The notes under the pieces are model-generated. The model made no database searches and had not been told where the DNA came from. It worked only from the letters and a program-made list of their open reading frames with translations. Of a DNA stretch of 64,000 bases, positions 36,270 to 46,634 are shown in pieces (the stretch's first letter is position 1; every line of letters begins with the position of its first letter). Source of the stretch: Flavihumibacter cheonanensis (GTDB lineage: Bacteria; Bacteroidota; Bacteroidia; Chitinophagales; Chitinophagaceae); NCBI RefSeq assembly GCF_022352215.1, contig NZ_JAKRWF010000001.1:372001-436000 (forward strand), in the 5' to 3' direction. A program made the translations under genes and the position numbers.

Positions 36270-37452
36270 GCCGTTGGAGCATAGTTTGAAAGTAATGATT
36301 GTGGTGCCCAACATGTCCACCCAATTGGAAACCATTACGGGTGGTGTTCATTCCGCGGTTATGAATCTGTTGCGTGGATTTGCTGCACTGGGAAATCCAG
36401 AAGTGATGCTTGTATCAATCAATGAATCACTAAAAGAACCAGTTGAAATTCAGTTCGCCAATAACGTGCGTATTTACTATTTGCCGGAAGGGCCTTTCCC
36501 ATCTTCCAGTCTTAATTATTTTTTTGTAAGCACTGGTAGATTAAGGAAGTTAATAAAGTCCTTTCAGCCAGACCTGGTGCACTACCAGATAGGAGGAACA
36601 CTTTTATTCACCCGTTGGGCCAGCATGTTTTCATTACCCCACCTCATAACCATACACGGTATCCCCTGGGCAGAATTAAAAATTGCCAAACACTGGAAAC
36701 AAAAACTAACCATTTGGCTAAATGCAGTTATCGGGGACTGGTTGTATCCTGATACTATTATCCAGATTTCTGCGTATTCCAGGGAACAATTCCGGAATCG
36801 GAAGATCAATCGTTTTAGTATCATCCCTAATGCCATTCCATCCCGGTATGCGGATATAGAACTTAAGGAGAAAATGACCAATCATCTGGTATTTGTTGGG
36901 GTCATCAATGATTTAAAAAATCAGTTGTTCATATTACAGGTGTTGAAGGAGTTGAGAGATGCCGGCTATTTATTCACCATTGAGTTTTGTGGTGGCTTTG
37001 GAAATGCAGGATACCAGCAAATGATCGAGTCCTACATTAATGAACATGACTTGAGCAATCAGGTTCAGTTTAATGGTTGGGTAGCTTATTCTGATCTGCC
37101 CAAAGTTTTGGAACGTTCCGATATGTTGGTACTGACCTCCCGACAGGAAGCATTGCCCATGAGTATTGCAGAAGCCATGGCTGCTGGAAGACCGGTACTG
37201 GCTACCAGGGTAGGAGGTATCCCGGAAATGATCAATAATGAAGTAAATGGATTTCTGGTTACCATAGATTCCACTAGGCTGGCTGTTGAAGCACTTAAGA
37301 AAGTGTATAATAATGATTTTCTTATACAATCCCTCGGTAAGGCAGCCAAAGAAAAGGCGCTTTCGAATTATATGGCTGAATCAGTGGCCGAACGGACCAT
37401 CGGGTTTTATCAACAAATATTGACATCAAAAGCAACTGTACCAGCCGTATGA
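36262..37452 (+). CDS. Glycosyltransferase family 4
   Basis: 396 residues, GTG start overlapping the previous stop. A possible ATG 11 codons in would begin MIVVPNMSTQLETITGGVHS, the family's usual N-terminus, so the exact start is uncertain. The donor domain shows LVFVGVINDLKNQLFILQVLKEL, VQFNGWVAYSDLPKVLERSDMLVLTS, and RQEALPMSIAEAMAAGRPVLATRVGG with the EX7E-type motif. Ends in a 4-bp ATGA overlap with the deacetylase. Confidence 0.9.
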   Translation: MNKPLEHSLKVMIVVPNMSTQLETITGGVHSAVMNLLRGFAALGNPEVMLVSINESLKEPVEIQFANNVRIYYLPEGPFPSSSLNYFFVSTGRLRKLIKSFQPDLVHYQIGGTLLFTRWASMFSLPHLITIHGIPWAELKIAKHWKQKLTIWLNAVIGDWLYPDTIIQISAYSREQFRNRKINRFSIIPNAIPSRYADIELKEKMTNHLVFVGVINDLKNQLFILQVLKELRDAGYLFTIEFCGGFGNAGYQQMIESYINEHDLSNQVQFNGWVAYSDLPKVLERSDMLVLTSRQEALPMSIAEAMAAGRPVLATRVGGIPEMINNEVNGFLVTIDSTRLAVEALKKVYNNDFLIQSLGKAAKEKALSNYMAESVAERTIGFYQQILTSKATVPAV

Positions 37453-38312
37453 GTCTGATAAAAGAAATAATTGGAGCCACACTGATGGGATTGCGACTGG
37501 TAAGTCGACCGGATGACAATAAAATTCTTTCGGTGTACTTCCATAATCCCTCTGTACAGCTCTTTCATCAGATGATCAGCTGGCTTCATAATAAAGGCTA
37601 CCGGTTTATTTCCATCCTGGACTTGGATGAACTCATTGTACAAAAGCAGGCGCCTGCTAAGCGATTGGCTTTTATCAGTTTTGATGATGGAAACAAAGAG
37701 TACCCAGACCTGCTTCCAACGATTGAAAAATATAAAGTACCGGTTACGGTTTTTATACCAACCAATCCGGTAGTAGAAGGTAATTACTGGTGGGATTATG
37801 CTGGTAAAAAAGAACAATCAACATATACAGGGTTGCCTACTGTTGAGTCATTCAAGGTGCTTCCTGCAAAGGAATTTGATCTCAAACTCGATGTACTCAA
37901 ACAACACCTGAAACTTGAACGTAGTTGTATGACTCTGTCTGAGTTGAAAGCACTGGCAAAACATCCCTATATAACCATTGGAGCACATACAGTAAGCCAT
38001 CCCATTCTAAAAAATTGTGATGCAGCCCGCCAGTCAAAAGAACTGGAAGAAGGACAAATGTTATTGAATGAATGGCTTCAGCAAAAAACTGTATACCTGG
38101 CTTATCCGAATGGTGATTATAATGACATAACATTAGAACTGGCTGATAAATATGGATACCGGTTAGGGTTTACTACCAAACCCGGACAAATCAATACAGC
38201 TACTGTATCCCGATTGGAGATACCCCGATATTCCGTGAATGATGAGGGTGGTTATTATGAAAACCTGGCTAAAATAAATGGCTACTGGCAACGATTCTTT
38301 CCACCTAATTAA
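37449..38312 (+). CDS. Polysaccharide deacetylase (NodB homology, CE4)
   Basis: 287 residues. NodB motif 1 is AFISFDDGNKEYPDLLP (the Asp-Asp pair), motif 2 is TIGAHTVSHPIL (HxxxH-type metal ligands), and a later block YLAYPNGDYND fits motif 3. Metal-dependent removal of N- or O-acetyl groups from sugars. There is no clear signal peptide, although residues 5-18 are mildly hydrophobic, so the protein may act in the cytoplasm on lipid-linked intermediates or be membrane-associated. Confidence 0.88.
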   Translation: MSLIKEIIGATLMGLRLVSRPDDNKILSVYFHNPSVQLFHQMISWLHNKGYRFISILDLDELIVQKQAPAKRLAFISFDDGNKEYPDLLPTIEKYKVPVTVFIPTNPVVEGNYWWDYAGKKEQSTYTGLPTVESFKVLPAKEFDLKLDVLKQHLKLERSCMTLSELKALAKHPYITIGAHTVSHPILKNCDAARQSKELEEGQMLLNEWLQQKTVYLAYPNGDYNDITLELADKYGYRLGFTTKPGQINTATVSRLEIPRYSVNDEGGYYENLAKINGYWQRFFPPN

Positions 38313-38346
38313 ACCTGTTTCCGAACCGTAGTAAAACAAAGAGCAG

Positions 38347-39090
38347 ATGGTAAGTTTTAAGAAGAAGTTTTTATTCCTGAATGTTAAAGAGAACTGGTAT
38401 CACTGTGACCCGGGATTTTGGGATATGATATTGCCAACCGCCTGGTTACATGTTAAGAATCGTACAACACCTGTAAAGCCTGGCTTTTCGGATGTTACTT
38501 ACACCATTGAGAATGATCTGACACTGGATCATGATACGATTTATGCAGGATTTCTGAAGTCGAACAGGCAGCAGATCCGGCAAGCTGAAGAAGCAGGTGT
38601 TGAATTTGAATTCCATAATGATGTGGAAGGCTTTGTTGAATTTTTCAATGAGTTTGCCCGCTCCGTTAATATTGGCACAACCAGTGTGCGCCGGATTAAT
38701 GAGATGGAGGGCTTCTTAAAATTGAGTTATGCCAAACACCAGGGGCGAATCCTGGTTGCTCATAGTACTTTAATAGATGATACTTATAAGATTGTAAGAG
38801 CCTTTCATTCGGCTTCTAAAAGAACAGATGATGCCTTTGATAAATCCCTGATCGCAAAAGCAAATAAAGCGCTTCACTACAAAGACATGATGCATTTCCG
38901 GGAACTGGGTTATAAAGTATACGACTTTGGTGGTTATACCCAGAATACGGAAGATAAGGCACTGCTGGGTATTAATAATTTCAAACAGTCTTTTGGTGGT
39001 GAAGTGGTAGCCTGCACCAATTATTATACGGTCAGCTATCAATTGCTAAAAAAAATCGGCTCACTGATAGGTGCGCTGGGTAAAGGTTGA
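38347..39090 (+). CDS. FemAB/GNAT-like acyl- or aminoacyltransferase
   Basis: 247 residues. The C-terminal half has the GNAT-fold features of FemAB-like proteins: FLKSNRQQIRQAEEAGVEFEF, VAHSTLIDDTYKIVRAFHSASKR, MHFRELGYKVYDFGGYTQNTEDKALLGINNFKQSFGGE. The YDFGG...FK.FGG pattern is characteristic. FemAB relatives in EPS loci are thought to transfer acyl or aminoacyl groups to sugars; the actual donor is unknown. Lies between the deacetylase and MBOAT genes. Confidence 0.75.
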   Translation: MVSFKKKFLFLNVKENWYHCDPGFWDMILPTAWLHVKNRTTPVKPGFSDVTYTIENDLTLDHDTIYAGFLKSNRQQIRQAEEAGVEFEFHNDVEGFVEFFNEFARSVNIGTTSVRRINEMEGFLKLSYAKHQGRILVAHSTLIDDTYKIVRAFHSASKRTDDAFDKSLIAKANKALHYKDMMHFRELGYKVYDFGGYTQNTEDKALLGINNFKQSFGGEVVACTNYYTVSYQLLKKIGSLIGALGKG

Positions 39091-39123
39091 TCCTGAATTC
39101 AAACTGTAACGAACCTCAGATAT

Positions 39124-40548
39124 ATGCTGTTTAATTCCATAGAGTTTGTCATCTTTTTTATACTGGTGACCTCCCTGTATTTTATACTTCCGCATAAATA
39201 CAGATGGTTTCTGCTCCTGGTTGCGAGCTGTTATTTCTACATGGCTTTTGTGCCGGTATATATACTCATTCTCTTTTTCACCATTGTGATTGATTATTTC
39301 GCTGGCATCTGGATTGAAGAGGCCCAGGGAAAAAAGAAAAAACAGTTCCTGGTCTTAAGCCTGGTTGCCAATATTGGCGTACTGGCCGTGTTCAAATATT
39401 ATAACTTCCTCAACGATAACCTTACTTTTCTGCTGCATGGTGCCGGTTGGGAAAACCCCATTCCTTATCTGTCCATCCTGCTTCCAATTGGCTTGTCTTT
39501 TCACACGTTTCAAGCCATGAGTTATACCATTGAAGTGTATCGTGGTCATCAGAAAGCAGAGCGGCATTTCGGGATTTATTCCCTTTATGTGATGTTCTAT
39601 CCGCAGTTGGTTGCAGGTCCGATTGAACGTCCGCAAAACCTGCTGTTCCAGTTCAGAACCGAACATAAATTTGACTATGAAAGAGTGGTGAGCGGACTTC
39701 GGCTGATGTTGTGGGGATTCTTCAAGAAACTGGTAATTGCAGATCGGCTGGCCATCTATGTAAACGCAGCATATGGTAACCCGGATGAACACACCGGCTT
39801 AACGCTGGCTGTTGCTACCATGTTTTTCGCATTCCAGATCTATTGTGATTTTTCCGGTTATTCTGATATTGCTATTGGTGCAGCGCGGGTTATGGGGTAT
39901 GATCTGATGAAGAACTTCAATCGCCCTTATCTTTCTGCGAGTATTTCTGAATTCTGGAGTCGCTGGCATATTTCACTTTCAACCTGGTTTAAGGATTACC
40001 TGTATATCTCTATGGGAGGTAACCGGGTGCCCATTCCGAGATGGTATTTCAACCTCTTCTTTACCTTCCTGATCAGTGGTCTGTGGCATGGAGCCAACTG
40101 GACCTATATCATCTGGGGTGCGCTGAATGGTTTCTATCTTGTATTTGCGCTTATTCGTGCCCGATATATAGATAAACACCTGGATGGTAAAGTCCCCATA
40201 CCTGCATGGATACAAAAGACGGGTAATATTCTGATGACTTTTATTTTGATCTGTTTTTCCTGGATCTTCTTCCGGGCAGAATCTGTACAGGATGCTTTCC
40301 TGATTGTGAAGAAAATCTTCACGCTGAATGGCCCGCTCTTTACTGACTTTACGCAGATGTTTTATGGTTTGATCGGACTGGCAATTTTAATGGCCCGGGA
40401 AATCAAACACGAATATTTCAAGAATGTTTCACCCTTACTGGAGCACCGAAGCCCGGTTGTCCGCTATGCTACTTATATGGTATTAATTGCGCTGATTCTG
40501 CTCATCGGAGTGTTTGACGGAAGCCAGTTTATCTATTTTCAATTTTAA
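39124..40548 (+). CDS. MBOAT-family membrane O-acyltransferase (AlgI/DltB-like)
   Basis: 474 residues, about 11 membrane helices. AlgI-type blocks are LPIGLSFHTFQAMSYTIEVY, QLVAGPIERPQNLLFQF, YCDFSGYSDIAIGAARVMGY, FNRPYLSASISEFWSRWHIS and the catalytic His in SGLWHGANWTYIIWG. In alginate and related systems this protein moves an acetyl group across the inner membrane for O-acetylation of the polymer. The gene 5 bp downstream encodes an SGNH-like partner, the usual pairing. Confidence 0.95.
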   Translation: MLFNSIEFVIFFILVTSLYFILPHKYRWFLLLVASCYFYMAFVPVYILILFFTIVIDYFAGIWIEEAQGKKKKQFLVLSLVANIGVLAVFKYYNFLNDNLTFLLHGAGWENPIPYLSILLPIGLSFHTFQAMSYTIEVYRGHQKAERHFGIYSLYVMFYPQLVAGPIERPQNLLFQFRTEHKFDYERVVSGLRLMLWGFFKKLVIADRLAIYVNAAYGNPDEHTGLTLAVATMFFAFQIYCDFSGYSDIAIGAARVMGYDLMKNFNRPYLSASISEFWSRWHISLSTWFKDYLYISMGGNRVPIPRWYFNLFFTFLISGLWHGANWTYIIWGALNGFYLVFALIRARYIDKHLDGKVPIPAWIQKTGNILMTFILICFSWIFFRAESVQDAFLIVKKIFTLNGPLFTDFTQMFYGLIGLAILMAREIKHEYFKNVSPLLEHRSPVVRYATYMVLIALILLIGVFDGSQFIYFQF

Positions 40549-40553
40549 CCAGT

Positions 40554-41516
40554 ATGCTGAATCAATTAGTTGCCAATCCCGGATTTAAAAAATTCCTGGT
40601 ACGCCTGGTGATCTTCCTGGTGGTATTATTTGCGATTGATTTCGTTGTTGGAAATGTTTTGCGAAAATTCTACTTCCAGCAAAAATCCGGTCCTGATTAT
40701 GAGTCTATTTATGCGATGGAAAAAAGCAGGGAAGACCTGATGGTTTTTGGATCTTCCCGGGCACGCAATCATTATCATCCGAAAGCATTTGAAGAAGCAC
40801 TGGGCATGTCCTTTTATAATGCAGGAAGAAATGGAAATTTCATTTTGTACAGCAATGCAGTGGCGCAGGCGGTGCTAAAGAGACATCAGCCTAAAATCGT
40901 GATACTTGATATTGTAGGGCATGAGTTCGAATACTATGCCCCCAATTATGAGAAACTATCTGTACTCTTACCCTTTTATAAAACACATCCTGAGATTCGG
41001 TCAACAGTCAACCTCCGGGGAAATTTTGAACCTGTCAAACTCTGGTTTCAGATGTATCCTTTCAACAGTACCCTTCTTTCAATCGGGTTGGGCAATACCG
41101 AGTTTTACAACAAAAGGGATCCGATCATTAAAGGTTATTCCCCTATCAACCGGGAGCTCAATCAGGAACCTGTTGTGGACACCATTAATCTGAATTATGA
41201 AATTGATACCGTGCAGGTAAGAAGTTATGAAACCTTTATTCAAAACTGTAAGAAAGCCGGTGTACAACTCTATGTAGTATGTTCTCCCTATTTCAATAAG
41301 TTTCCGGTTCGTGATAAATCCATCGTACTGGCAGAAGAAATTGCCCGTAAATATGATGTGCCTTTCTGGGATCATTCCCAGGATCCGGCCTTTAGCGGAA
41401 ATCCAAAGAATTTTTATGATATCAGGCATTTGAATGAACCGGCTTCGCTGCGTTTTTCATACATGCTGGCAGAAAAAATAAAATCAGCAGATGGCAAACT
41501 GGCAACCCGTCCCTAA
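40554..41516 (+). CDS. Membrane-anchored SGNH/GDSL-like protein, partner of MBOAT
   Basis: 320 residues. N-terminal membrane helix (about 15-37, FLVRLVIFLVVLFAIDFVVG), then an SGNH-type domain: LMVFGSSRARNHYHP (block I, GxSxxR), NAGRNGNF (block II-like), and DIRHLNEPAS near the C-terminus with the Asp-x-x-His pair. Likely periplasmic and taking acetyl groups from the MBOAT protein to the EPS (AlgJ/AlgX-like role), inferred from adjacency. Its 3' end overlaps the next open frame by 26 bp. Confidence 0.8.
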   Translation: MLNQLVANPGFKKFLVRLVIFLVVLFAIDFVVGNVLRKFYFQQKSGPDYESIYAMEKSREDLMVFGSSRARNHYHPKAFEEALGMSFYNAGRNGNFILYSNAVAQAVLKRHQPKIVILDIVGHEFEYYAPNYEKLSVLLPFYKTHPEIRSTVNLRGNFEPVKLWFQMYPFNSTLLSIGLGNTEFYNKRDPIIKGYSPINRELNQEPVVDTINLNYEIDTVQVRSYETFIQNCKKAGVQLYVVCSPYFNKFPVRDKSIVLAEEIARKYDVPFWDHSQDPAFSGNPKNFYDIRHLNEPASLRFSYMLAEKIKSADGKLATRP

Positions 41517-42552
41517 GAAGAAAAAAATGCTGCTGGTTGGACCAGTTCCTCCTCCAGCAGGAGGGGTGAGTATCCACTTATGGAGATTAAAACATCTGCT
41601 TAGTGATCAGTTCGAAATTGACCTGGTGGATGAGTCCAGGAATATTAAACCAGCTTTTTTTAACATCCGGCAAAAGAAGTTTCTTACGTACTGGAAAAAA
41701 ATCGCCTGGTCTGATTTTCTTTTTATTCACTCCGGTTTAAATACACTTCGTTTTTTTCATATTCTTTCCGCGAAGCTGCTGGGTAAAAAAATTGTTATGA
41801 CCCTGCATGCGTATCCGGAGGAAAAATCCGGTATCAACAGATGGCTGGATGAACGTTTGTTCAGCTGGTGTGATGTCATTATCAGTGTGAATGCAGAGAT
41901 GCTGGAAAGAGTCAGTTTGCCGATGCATAAAACCTTTGTGCAATATGCCTTCCTTCCACCTGTAATGGAGGAAGAAAAAGAACTTCCCCAAAAGGTTCAG
42001 CAATTACTTTCAGAACAAAAAGCGGCTGGAAAAAAAATCATAGTATCCAATGCCTGGAGGCTTGATCGCTTTAATAACCAGGATGTGTATGGGGTTGATA
42101 TGTGCATTGCTGCTGTTCAGAAACTAAAGGCAGCAGGAATACCGGTACATTTTATTTTCAATATTGCAACCATTGACATGTTTGGCCCTGCTTATGAAGC
42201 GTATCAGCAGGAAATAAAAAGCAATGGATTATCGGATTCCTTTTCCCTGATCAACGAAGAACTCTCTTTTGTGAAATTAATGGAACAGGCCGATCTGGTG
42301 GTTCGTCCCACCAATACAGATGGTGATTCCCTTTCCATCCGGGAGGCTATCTTTTTAAACAAACCCATTATTTCTTCTGATGTAGTTAAAAGGCCCGAGG
42401 GTACTATCCTGTTTGCGAACCGAAACCAGGCAGCATTTGAAGCAATCCTCTTGAAGGTGCTTCAGGATGGAAATCAGGGTGCGGTTACCATAGCGTCGAA
42501 TTCCTACGACTATTATAAATCCTATTATACCAACTTGTTGGGAACCATCTAA
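41491..42552 (+). CDS. Glycosyltransferase, GT4-like
   Basis: 353 residues from 41491; an ATG at 41527 would avoid the overlap and begin MLLVGPVPPPAGGVSIHLW, so the true start may be there. N-terminal block KMLLVGPVPPPAGGVSIHL is typical of EPS glycosyltransferases. The donor domain has ADLVVRPTNTDGDSLSIREAIFLNKPIISSD. GT-B fold, unknown sugar. A 16-bp gap separates it from the amidotransferase gene. Confidence 0.82.
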   Translation: MANWQPVPKKKKMLLVGPVPPPAGGVSIHLWRLKHLLSDQFEIDLVDESRNIKPAFFNIRQKKFLTYWKKIAWSDFLFIHSGLNTLRFFHILSAKLLGKKIVMTLHAYPEEKSGINRWLDERLFSWCDVIISVNAEMLERVSLPMHKTFVQYAFLPPVMEEEKELPQKVQQLLSEQKAAGKKIIVSNAWRLDRFNNQDVYGVDMCIAAVQKLKAAGIPVHFIFNIATIDMFGPAYEAYQQEIKSNGLSDSFSLINEELSFVKLMEQADLVVRPTNTDGDSLSIREAIFLNKPIISSDVVKRPEGTILFANRNQAAFEAILLKVLQDGNQGAVTIASNSYDYYKSYYTNLLGTI

Positions 42553-42568
42553 CACCTAAAACCAAACT

Positions 42569-44464
42569 ATGTGCGGATTTGCCGGATTTACAGGTTTTGC
42601 TGATAACCAGGCTTTAGCAGCCCTCGCGAATCAGTGCCAGGCCCATCGGGGACCGGATAATCAATCCGTATGGGCAGATGAATACATCGCACTGGCGCAT
42701 CAGCGACTTTCCATCATCGACCTGAGTGAACGCTCTAATCAGCCTTTCCATAAGGGAGATTATGCCATCATCTTTAACGGTGAAATTTATAATTACCAGG
42801 AACTGCAGGCGCAATTACAAAAAGATAAACAGGTAAATTTTATCACTACCGGGGATACGGAAGTGGCATTGGAAATGTTTGTGCAATACGGACTGAAAAG
42901 CCTCGATCAGTTGATCGGCATGTTTGCCTTTGCCATCTATAATAAGAAGACCAGGGAACTGGTATTGGCAAGAGATCATTTTGGCATCAAACCCCTTTTT
43001 TATACTAAGATTGGTTCTGGCCTGGCATTCAGTTCAGAGCTGAAAACCTTGGTAAAATTGCCTGGTTTTGACAAAACGATTGAACCCAAGGCCTTGGTAA
43101 GTGCTTTGAATTATTCCTGGGTATCGGGCAATCAGTCAATGTTTCGCAATTGCTTCAAATTGCCGCCGGGGCATTACATGCTGTATCATCCGGATCAGCG
43201 TATGGAGATTGTGCGTTACTATGATCTGCAGCCGGTTAAAAATCCGGCCTATCAGTCAGAAGAAGCCATCATTGCGGATATCAAATCCACGGTAGAGGCT
43301 TCTATTGCGAGGCATATGGTGGCCGATGTTCCGGTTAGTAGTTTTTTAAGCGGGGGACTTGACTCATCACTGATTTCAGTGTTGGCGAAAAAATCGAATC
43401 CGGATTTGTCCACCTATACCATTTCCACCACCAGCCGGGATAAACAGGTGGAGAAAATGCCGGACGATGAAAAATATGCCCAGGAGCTCGCCAACCAGTT
43501 TGGATTTGATCACAATGTAATTGAAATAACCCCCGATATTATCCGCATGCTGCCGGATATGGTGAGAACACTGGATGAGCCTATTGGTGATCCTGCTGCC
43601 ATTAATACCTATATCATTTGCAAGGCGGCAAGGGATAAGGGGGTGAAGGTTCTCTTGTCTGGAATGGGGGCCGACGAAATCTTTTTTGGCTACCGCAGGC
43701 AAAAAGCAACACTTTTGTCCATGCGCTTCAACCAGTTGCCTGGTTTCATAAGGGCTGCCGGGAAATTTACCGCCTCCCTCTTGCCTGTTAAGATTGGCGG
43801 GAAAGGTTTTCGCTTCGGACGCTGGGCCAAACGTTTTTTCAGCCTGGTATCCCTTCCACCTAGCCAGACCTATATGCGCAGTTATTCCTATTACAGTCCT
43901 GAGCAGTTGCGGGAACTCGTAAAACCGGGTTATCAAGAGGCAATTCCAGCGCTTTTGAAAGAGCACGACGATATATTTAACGCAAAATTCAAAGGTGACC
44001 TGGTCAATCAGATGTGCAACACTGATCTGAGCATGTTTATGTTGGGGCTGAACCTGACCTATACAGACCGGGCTTCCATGGCCGCATCTGTGGAAGTGCG
44101 GGTGCCATTTATTGATAAAATAGTGATAGAGAAGGCCATGCAGATCCCGGGCGCCTATAAAATATATAAAAAAGAACCCAAGTATATATTAAAGAAGGTG
44201 GCTGAGTCGTTCTTGCCTAAGAGTATTATTTACAGGCCCAAAGCGGCGTTCGGAGCGCCTATCAGATCCTGGATTTCCAAGGATTTGAGAGGGATGGTGG
44301 ATGAATTATTATCAAAAGAAGTAATAGAAAGGCGTGGCATCCTTAATTTCGGGGCCGTAAAGAAACTTATAGAAGACGATCGGAGAGGGGTTGAAGATAA
44401 TGCTTACCAGATCTATCAATTGATTACACTGGAACTTTGGTTCCGGGAATTTTTAGATAACTGA
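42569..44464 (+). CDS. asnB: Asparagine synthase-type glutamine amidotransferase
   Basis: 631 residues. An N-terminal class II glutaminase domain with nucleophile Cys2 (MCGFAGFTGF, AHRGPDNQSVW, FNGEIYNYQEL) is followed by a synthetase domain with the ATP-pyrophosphatase loop LSGGLDSSLISV near residue 262 and LLSGMGADEIFFGYRR. In EPS loci such proteins are often thought to amidate uronic-acid sugars instead of making free asparagine. That role is inferred from location only. Full length. Gap to the next gene is 13 bp. Confidence 0.92.
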   Translation: MCGFAGFTGFADNQALAALANQCQAHRGPDNQSVWADEYIALAHQRLSIIDLSERSNQPFHKGDYAIIFNGEIYNYQELQAQLQKDKQVNFITTGDTEVALEMFVQYGLKSLDQLIGMFAFAIYNKKTRELVLARDHFGIKPLFYTKIGSGLAFSSELKTLVKLPGFDKTIEPKALVSALNYSWVSGNQSMFRNCFKLPPGHYMLYHPDQRMEIVRYYDLQPVKNPAYQSEEAIIADIKSTVEASIARHMVADVPVSSFLSGGLDSSLISVLAKKSNPDLSTYTISTTSRDKQVEKMPDDEKYAQELANQFGFDHNVIEITPDIIRMLPDMVRTLDEPIGDPAAINTYIICKAARDKGVKVLLSGMGADEIFFGYRRQKATLLSMRFNQLPGFIRAAGKFTASLLPVKIGGKGFRFGRWAKRFFSLVSLPPSQTYMRSYSYYSPEQLRELVKPGYQEAIPALLKEHDDIFNAKFKGDLVNQMCNTDLSMFMLGLNLTYTDRASMAASVEVRVPFIDKIVIEKAMQIPGAYKIYKKEPKYILKKVAESFLPKSIIYRPKAAFGAPIRSWISKDLRGMVDELLSKEVIERRGILNFGAVKKLIEDDRRGVEDNAYQIYQLITLELWFREFLDN

Positions 44465-44477
44465 ACCAAAAAGAAAC

Positions 44478-46634
44478 ATGAAACAGGTTATTCAGAATTT
44501 TAAGACCGGAGAACTCTATGTTGATGAAGTGCCCTTGCCCAAGCTCTCCAGTGGAATGGTATTAGTGGAGAATAACTTTTCACTTATCAGTGCCGGAACA
44601 GAAAGAAGTACCGTAAAAGTTGCGCAGGCCAACCTGCTAAATAAAGCAAGGCAACGTCCCGACCTGGTTGCACAGGTACTGCAAAATGTAAAAAAAGAAG
44701 GATGGAAAGCCACCCTTGAAAAGGTGCGAACCAAGCTGGATTCATTGAAAGCGCTTGGTTACAGTACCAGCGGAACGGTGCTTTCTTCCCTCGACAGAAA
44801 TGGGAGTTTCCAAACCGGGGACAGGGTAGCCTGTGCGGGACTGGATTATGCTTCCCATGCTGAAATAATAGCGGTTCCCCAGAACCTGGTGGCCAAAGTG
44901 CCGGATAATGTTAGCTCTGAAGAGGCATCCTTTACAACATTGGGTGCCATCGCCCTGCAAGGGGTGCGACAGGCAGAACCCAGACTGGGAGAAAAAGTAT
45001 GTGTGATTGGACTTGGCTTGCTGGGTCAGATCACCGGCCAGTTGTTGAAAGCAAATGGTTGTACTGTTTTCGGAATTGATCTATCGGATTCTTTTGTAAA
45101 GATGGCCAACGAATATTCGGCTGATCTTGCCTTGAACCGGAATGATCCGAACCTGCTCGCAGCCTGTGAAAATTTCACCAATGGTCAGGGTTTTGACAGT
45201 ATAATAATAACAGCTGCTACACAGTCGAGTGATCCAATCGAACTCTCAACCGAATTGTGCAGAAAGAAAGGCAGAATTGTAGTGGTAGGAGCTGTTAAAA
45301 TGGATGTGCCCCGTGATCCTCATTTTTACCGGAAGGAATTAGAACTTAGGATTTCCTGTTCTTATGGTCCGGGCAGATATGACACCAATTACGAAGAGAA
45401 CGGCCATGATTATCCTTTTGCCTATGTGCGCTGGACCGAACAACGTAATATGGTTGCCTTCCTCGAATTGCTTTCACGTAAACTGATCAATCTGCAACCG
45501 CTGATCACCCATGTATTCGATATTGATCAGGCTGAACAGGCGTATGATATCATACTGGGAAAAGTGAAGGAGCCGCATATTGGCATTCTACTGAAATATG
45601 CCCCTAATACAACCAAACATGCAACCCGGGTTGAACTGAAACAAAATCCGCTTGCAACGGTAAATACAGGTTTTATCGGAGCGGGAAGTTTTGCTCAGAG
45701 TTACCTGATCCCCAATGTGAAATCTGCTGGTGGTTCACTGGATGGAGTTGTAACTTCAAGAGGTATCACTGCGAAAAATGTAGCTAATAAATTTGGATTC
45801 AATTTCTGCTCCTCGGATTTGCAGGATGTGTTAACCAAAGATTCGATCAATACAGTCTTTATTGCAACTCCTCATTCTTCTCATGCCGGACTCACGATCA
45901 AAGCCCTTCAGGCAGGAAAACACGTTTATGTGGAAAAGCCCCTGGCAATGAACGACGATCAGCTGGCGGATGTAGTGGAAGCTATGAAGAAGTCAGACAA
46001 AACGCTGATGGTTGGCTTCAACCGCAGGTTTGCGGAAGTGAGCAAAAGAATCAAAGCAGAAATGGCCAATTCAGGAGAGCCTATGGTTGTGAATATCCGA
46101 GTAAATGGCGGGCATATTCCCAAAGATCATTGGATTCAGCAACCTGAAATTGGTGGTGGCAGGATTATTGGTGAGATCTGTCATTTTATTGATCTGATGC
46201 AATATTTCACGGATGCAGAACCCATAAAAGTATATGCTGATTGCATCAGTACGCAGAATGCTGCGATCACACCTGCTGATAATATTTCTATTGTAGTGAA
46301 GTTCTCTGATGGATCAGTAGGGAATCTTACCTATCTGGCTAACGGAGATAAAGGAATGCCCAAAGAACTGATAGAAGTATTCTGCGCGGGAAAGATTGGT
46401 GTGATCAATGATTTTCGGGATGGGCTGCTGTATAAAGCAGGTAAGGAGATCAAACTCAAATCTCCCGGGAAAGGGCATAAGGAAGAAGTACATGGATTTA
46501 TTGAATCCCTGCAGAAGGGTAGTGGCAGTCCGATCAGCTTCCGCTCCATTTGTTTGACCACGCTTACCACTTTCCGGATTTTAGATAGTTTAGCAACCGG
46601 CTTACCACAAAATATTGAATTCAATGAGCAATAA
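44478..46634 (+). CDS. Two-domain oxidoreductase: zinc-type alcohol dehydrogenase fused to Gfo/Idh/MocA
   Basis: 718 residues. Residues 1-375 are a medium-chain dehydrogenase (FSLISAGTERSTVK; KVCVIGLGLLGQITGQLL Rossmann loop) lacking an obvious full zinc set. After a linker, residues about 395-718 are a Gfo/Idh/MocA oxidoreductase (TGFIGAGSFAQSYLIPN; HVYVEKPLAMNDDQL). This fusion recurs in EPS and heparinase-associated loci and probably oxidises or epimerises a sugar or cyclitol intermediate. No substrate is assigned. Overlaps the next gene by 11 bp. Confidence 0.9.
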   Translation: MKQVIQNFKTGELYVDEVPLPKLSSGMVLVENNFSLISAGTERSTVKVAQANLLNKARQRPDLVAQVLQNVKKEGWKATLEKVRTKLDSLKALGYSTSGTVLSSLDRNGSFQTGDRVACAGLDYASHAEIIAVPQNLVAKVPDNVSSEEASFTTLGAIALQGVRQAEPRLGEKVCVIGLGLLGQITGQLLKANGCTVFGIDLSDSFVKMANEYSADLALNRNDPNLLAACENFTNGQGFDSIIITAATQSSDPIELSTELCRKKGRIVVVGAVKMDVPRDPHFYRKELELRISCSYGPGRYDTNYEENGHDYPFAYVRWTEQRNMVAFLELLSRKLINLQPLITHVFDIDQAEQAYDIILGKVKEPHIGILLKYAPNTTKHATRVELKQNPLATVNTGFIGAGSFAQSYLIPNVKSAGGSLDGVVTSRGITAKNVANKFGFNFCSSDLQDVLTKDSINTVFIATPHSSHAGLTIKALQAGKHVYVEKPLAMNDDQLADVVEAMKKSDKTLMVGFNRRFAEVSKRIKAEMANSGEPMVVNIRVNGGHIPKDHWIQQPEIGGGRIIGEICHFIDLMQYFTDAEPIKVYADCISTQNAAITPADNISIVVKFSDGSVGNLTYLANGDKGMPKELIEVFCAGKIGVINDFRDGLLYKAGKEIKLKSPGKGHKEEVHGFIESLQKGSGSPISFRSICLTTLTTFRILDSLATGLPQNIEFNEQ

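Noticed and set aside
43376-43966. 196-codon open frame antisense to asnB
   Set aside because: Shadow of the asnB reading frame. Motifs in asnB continue through the region.
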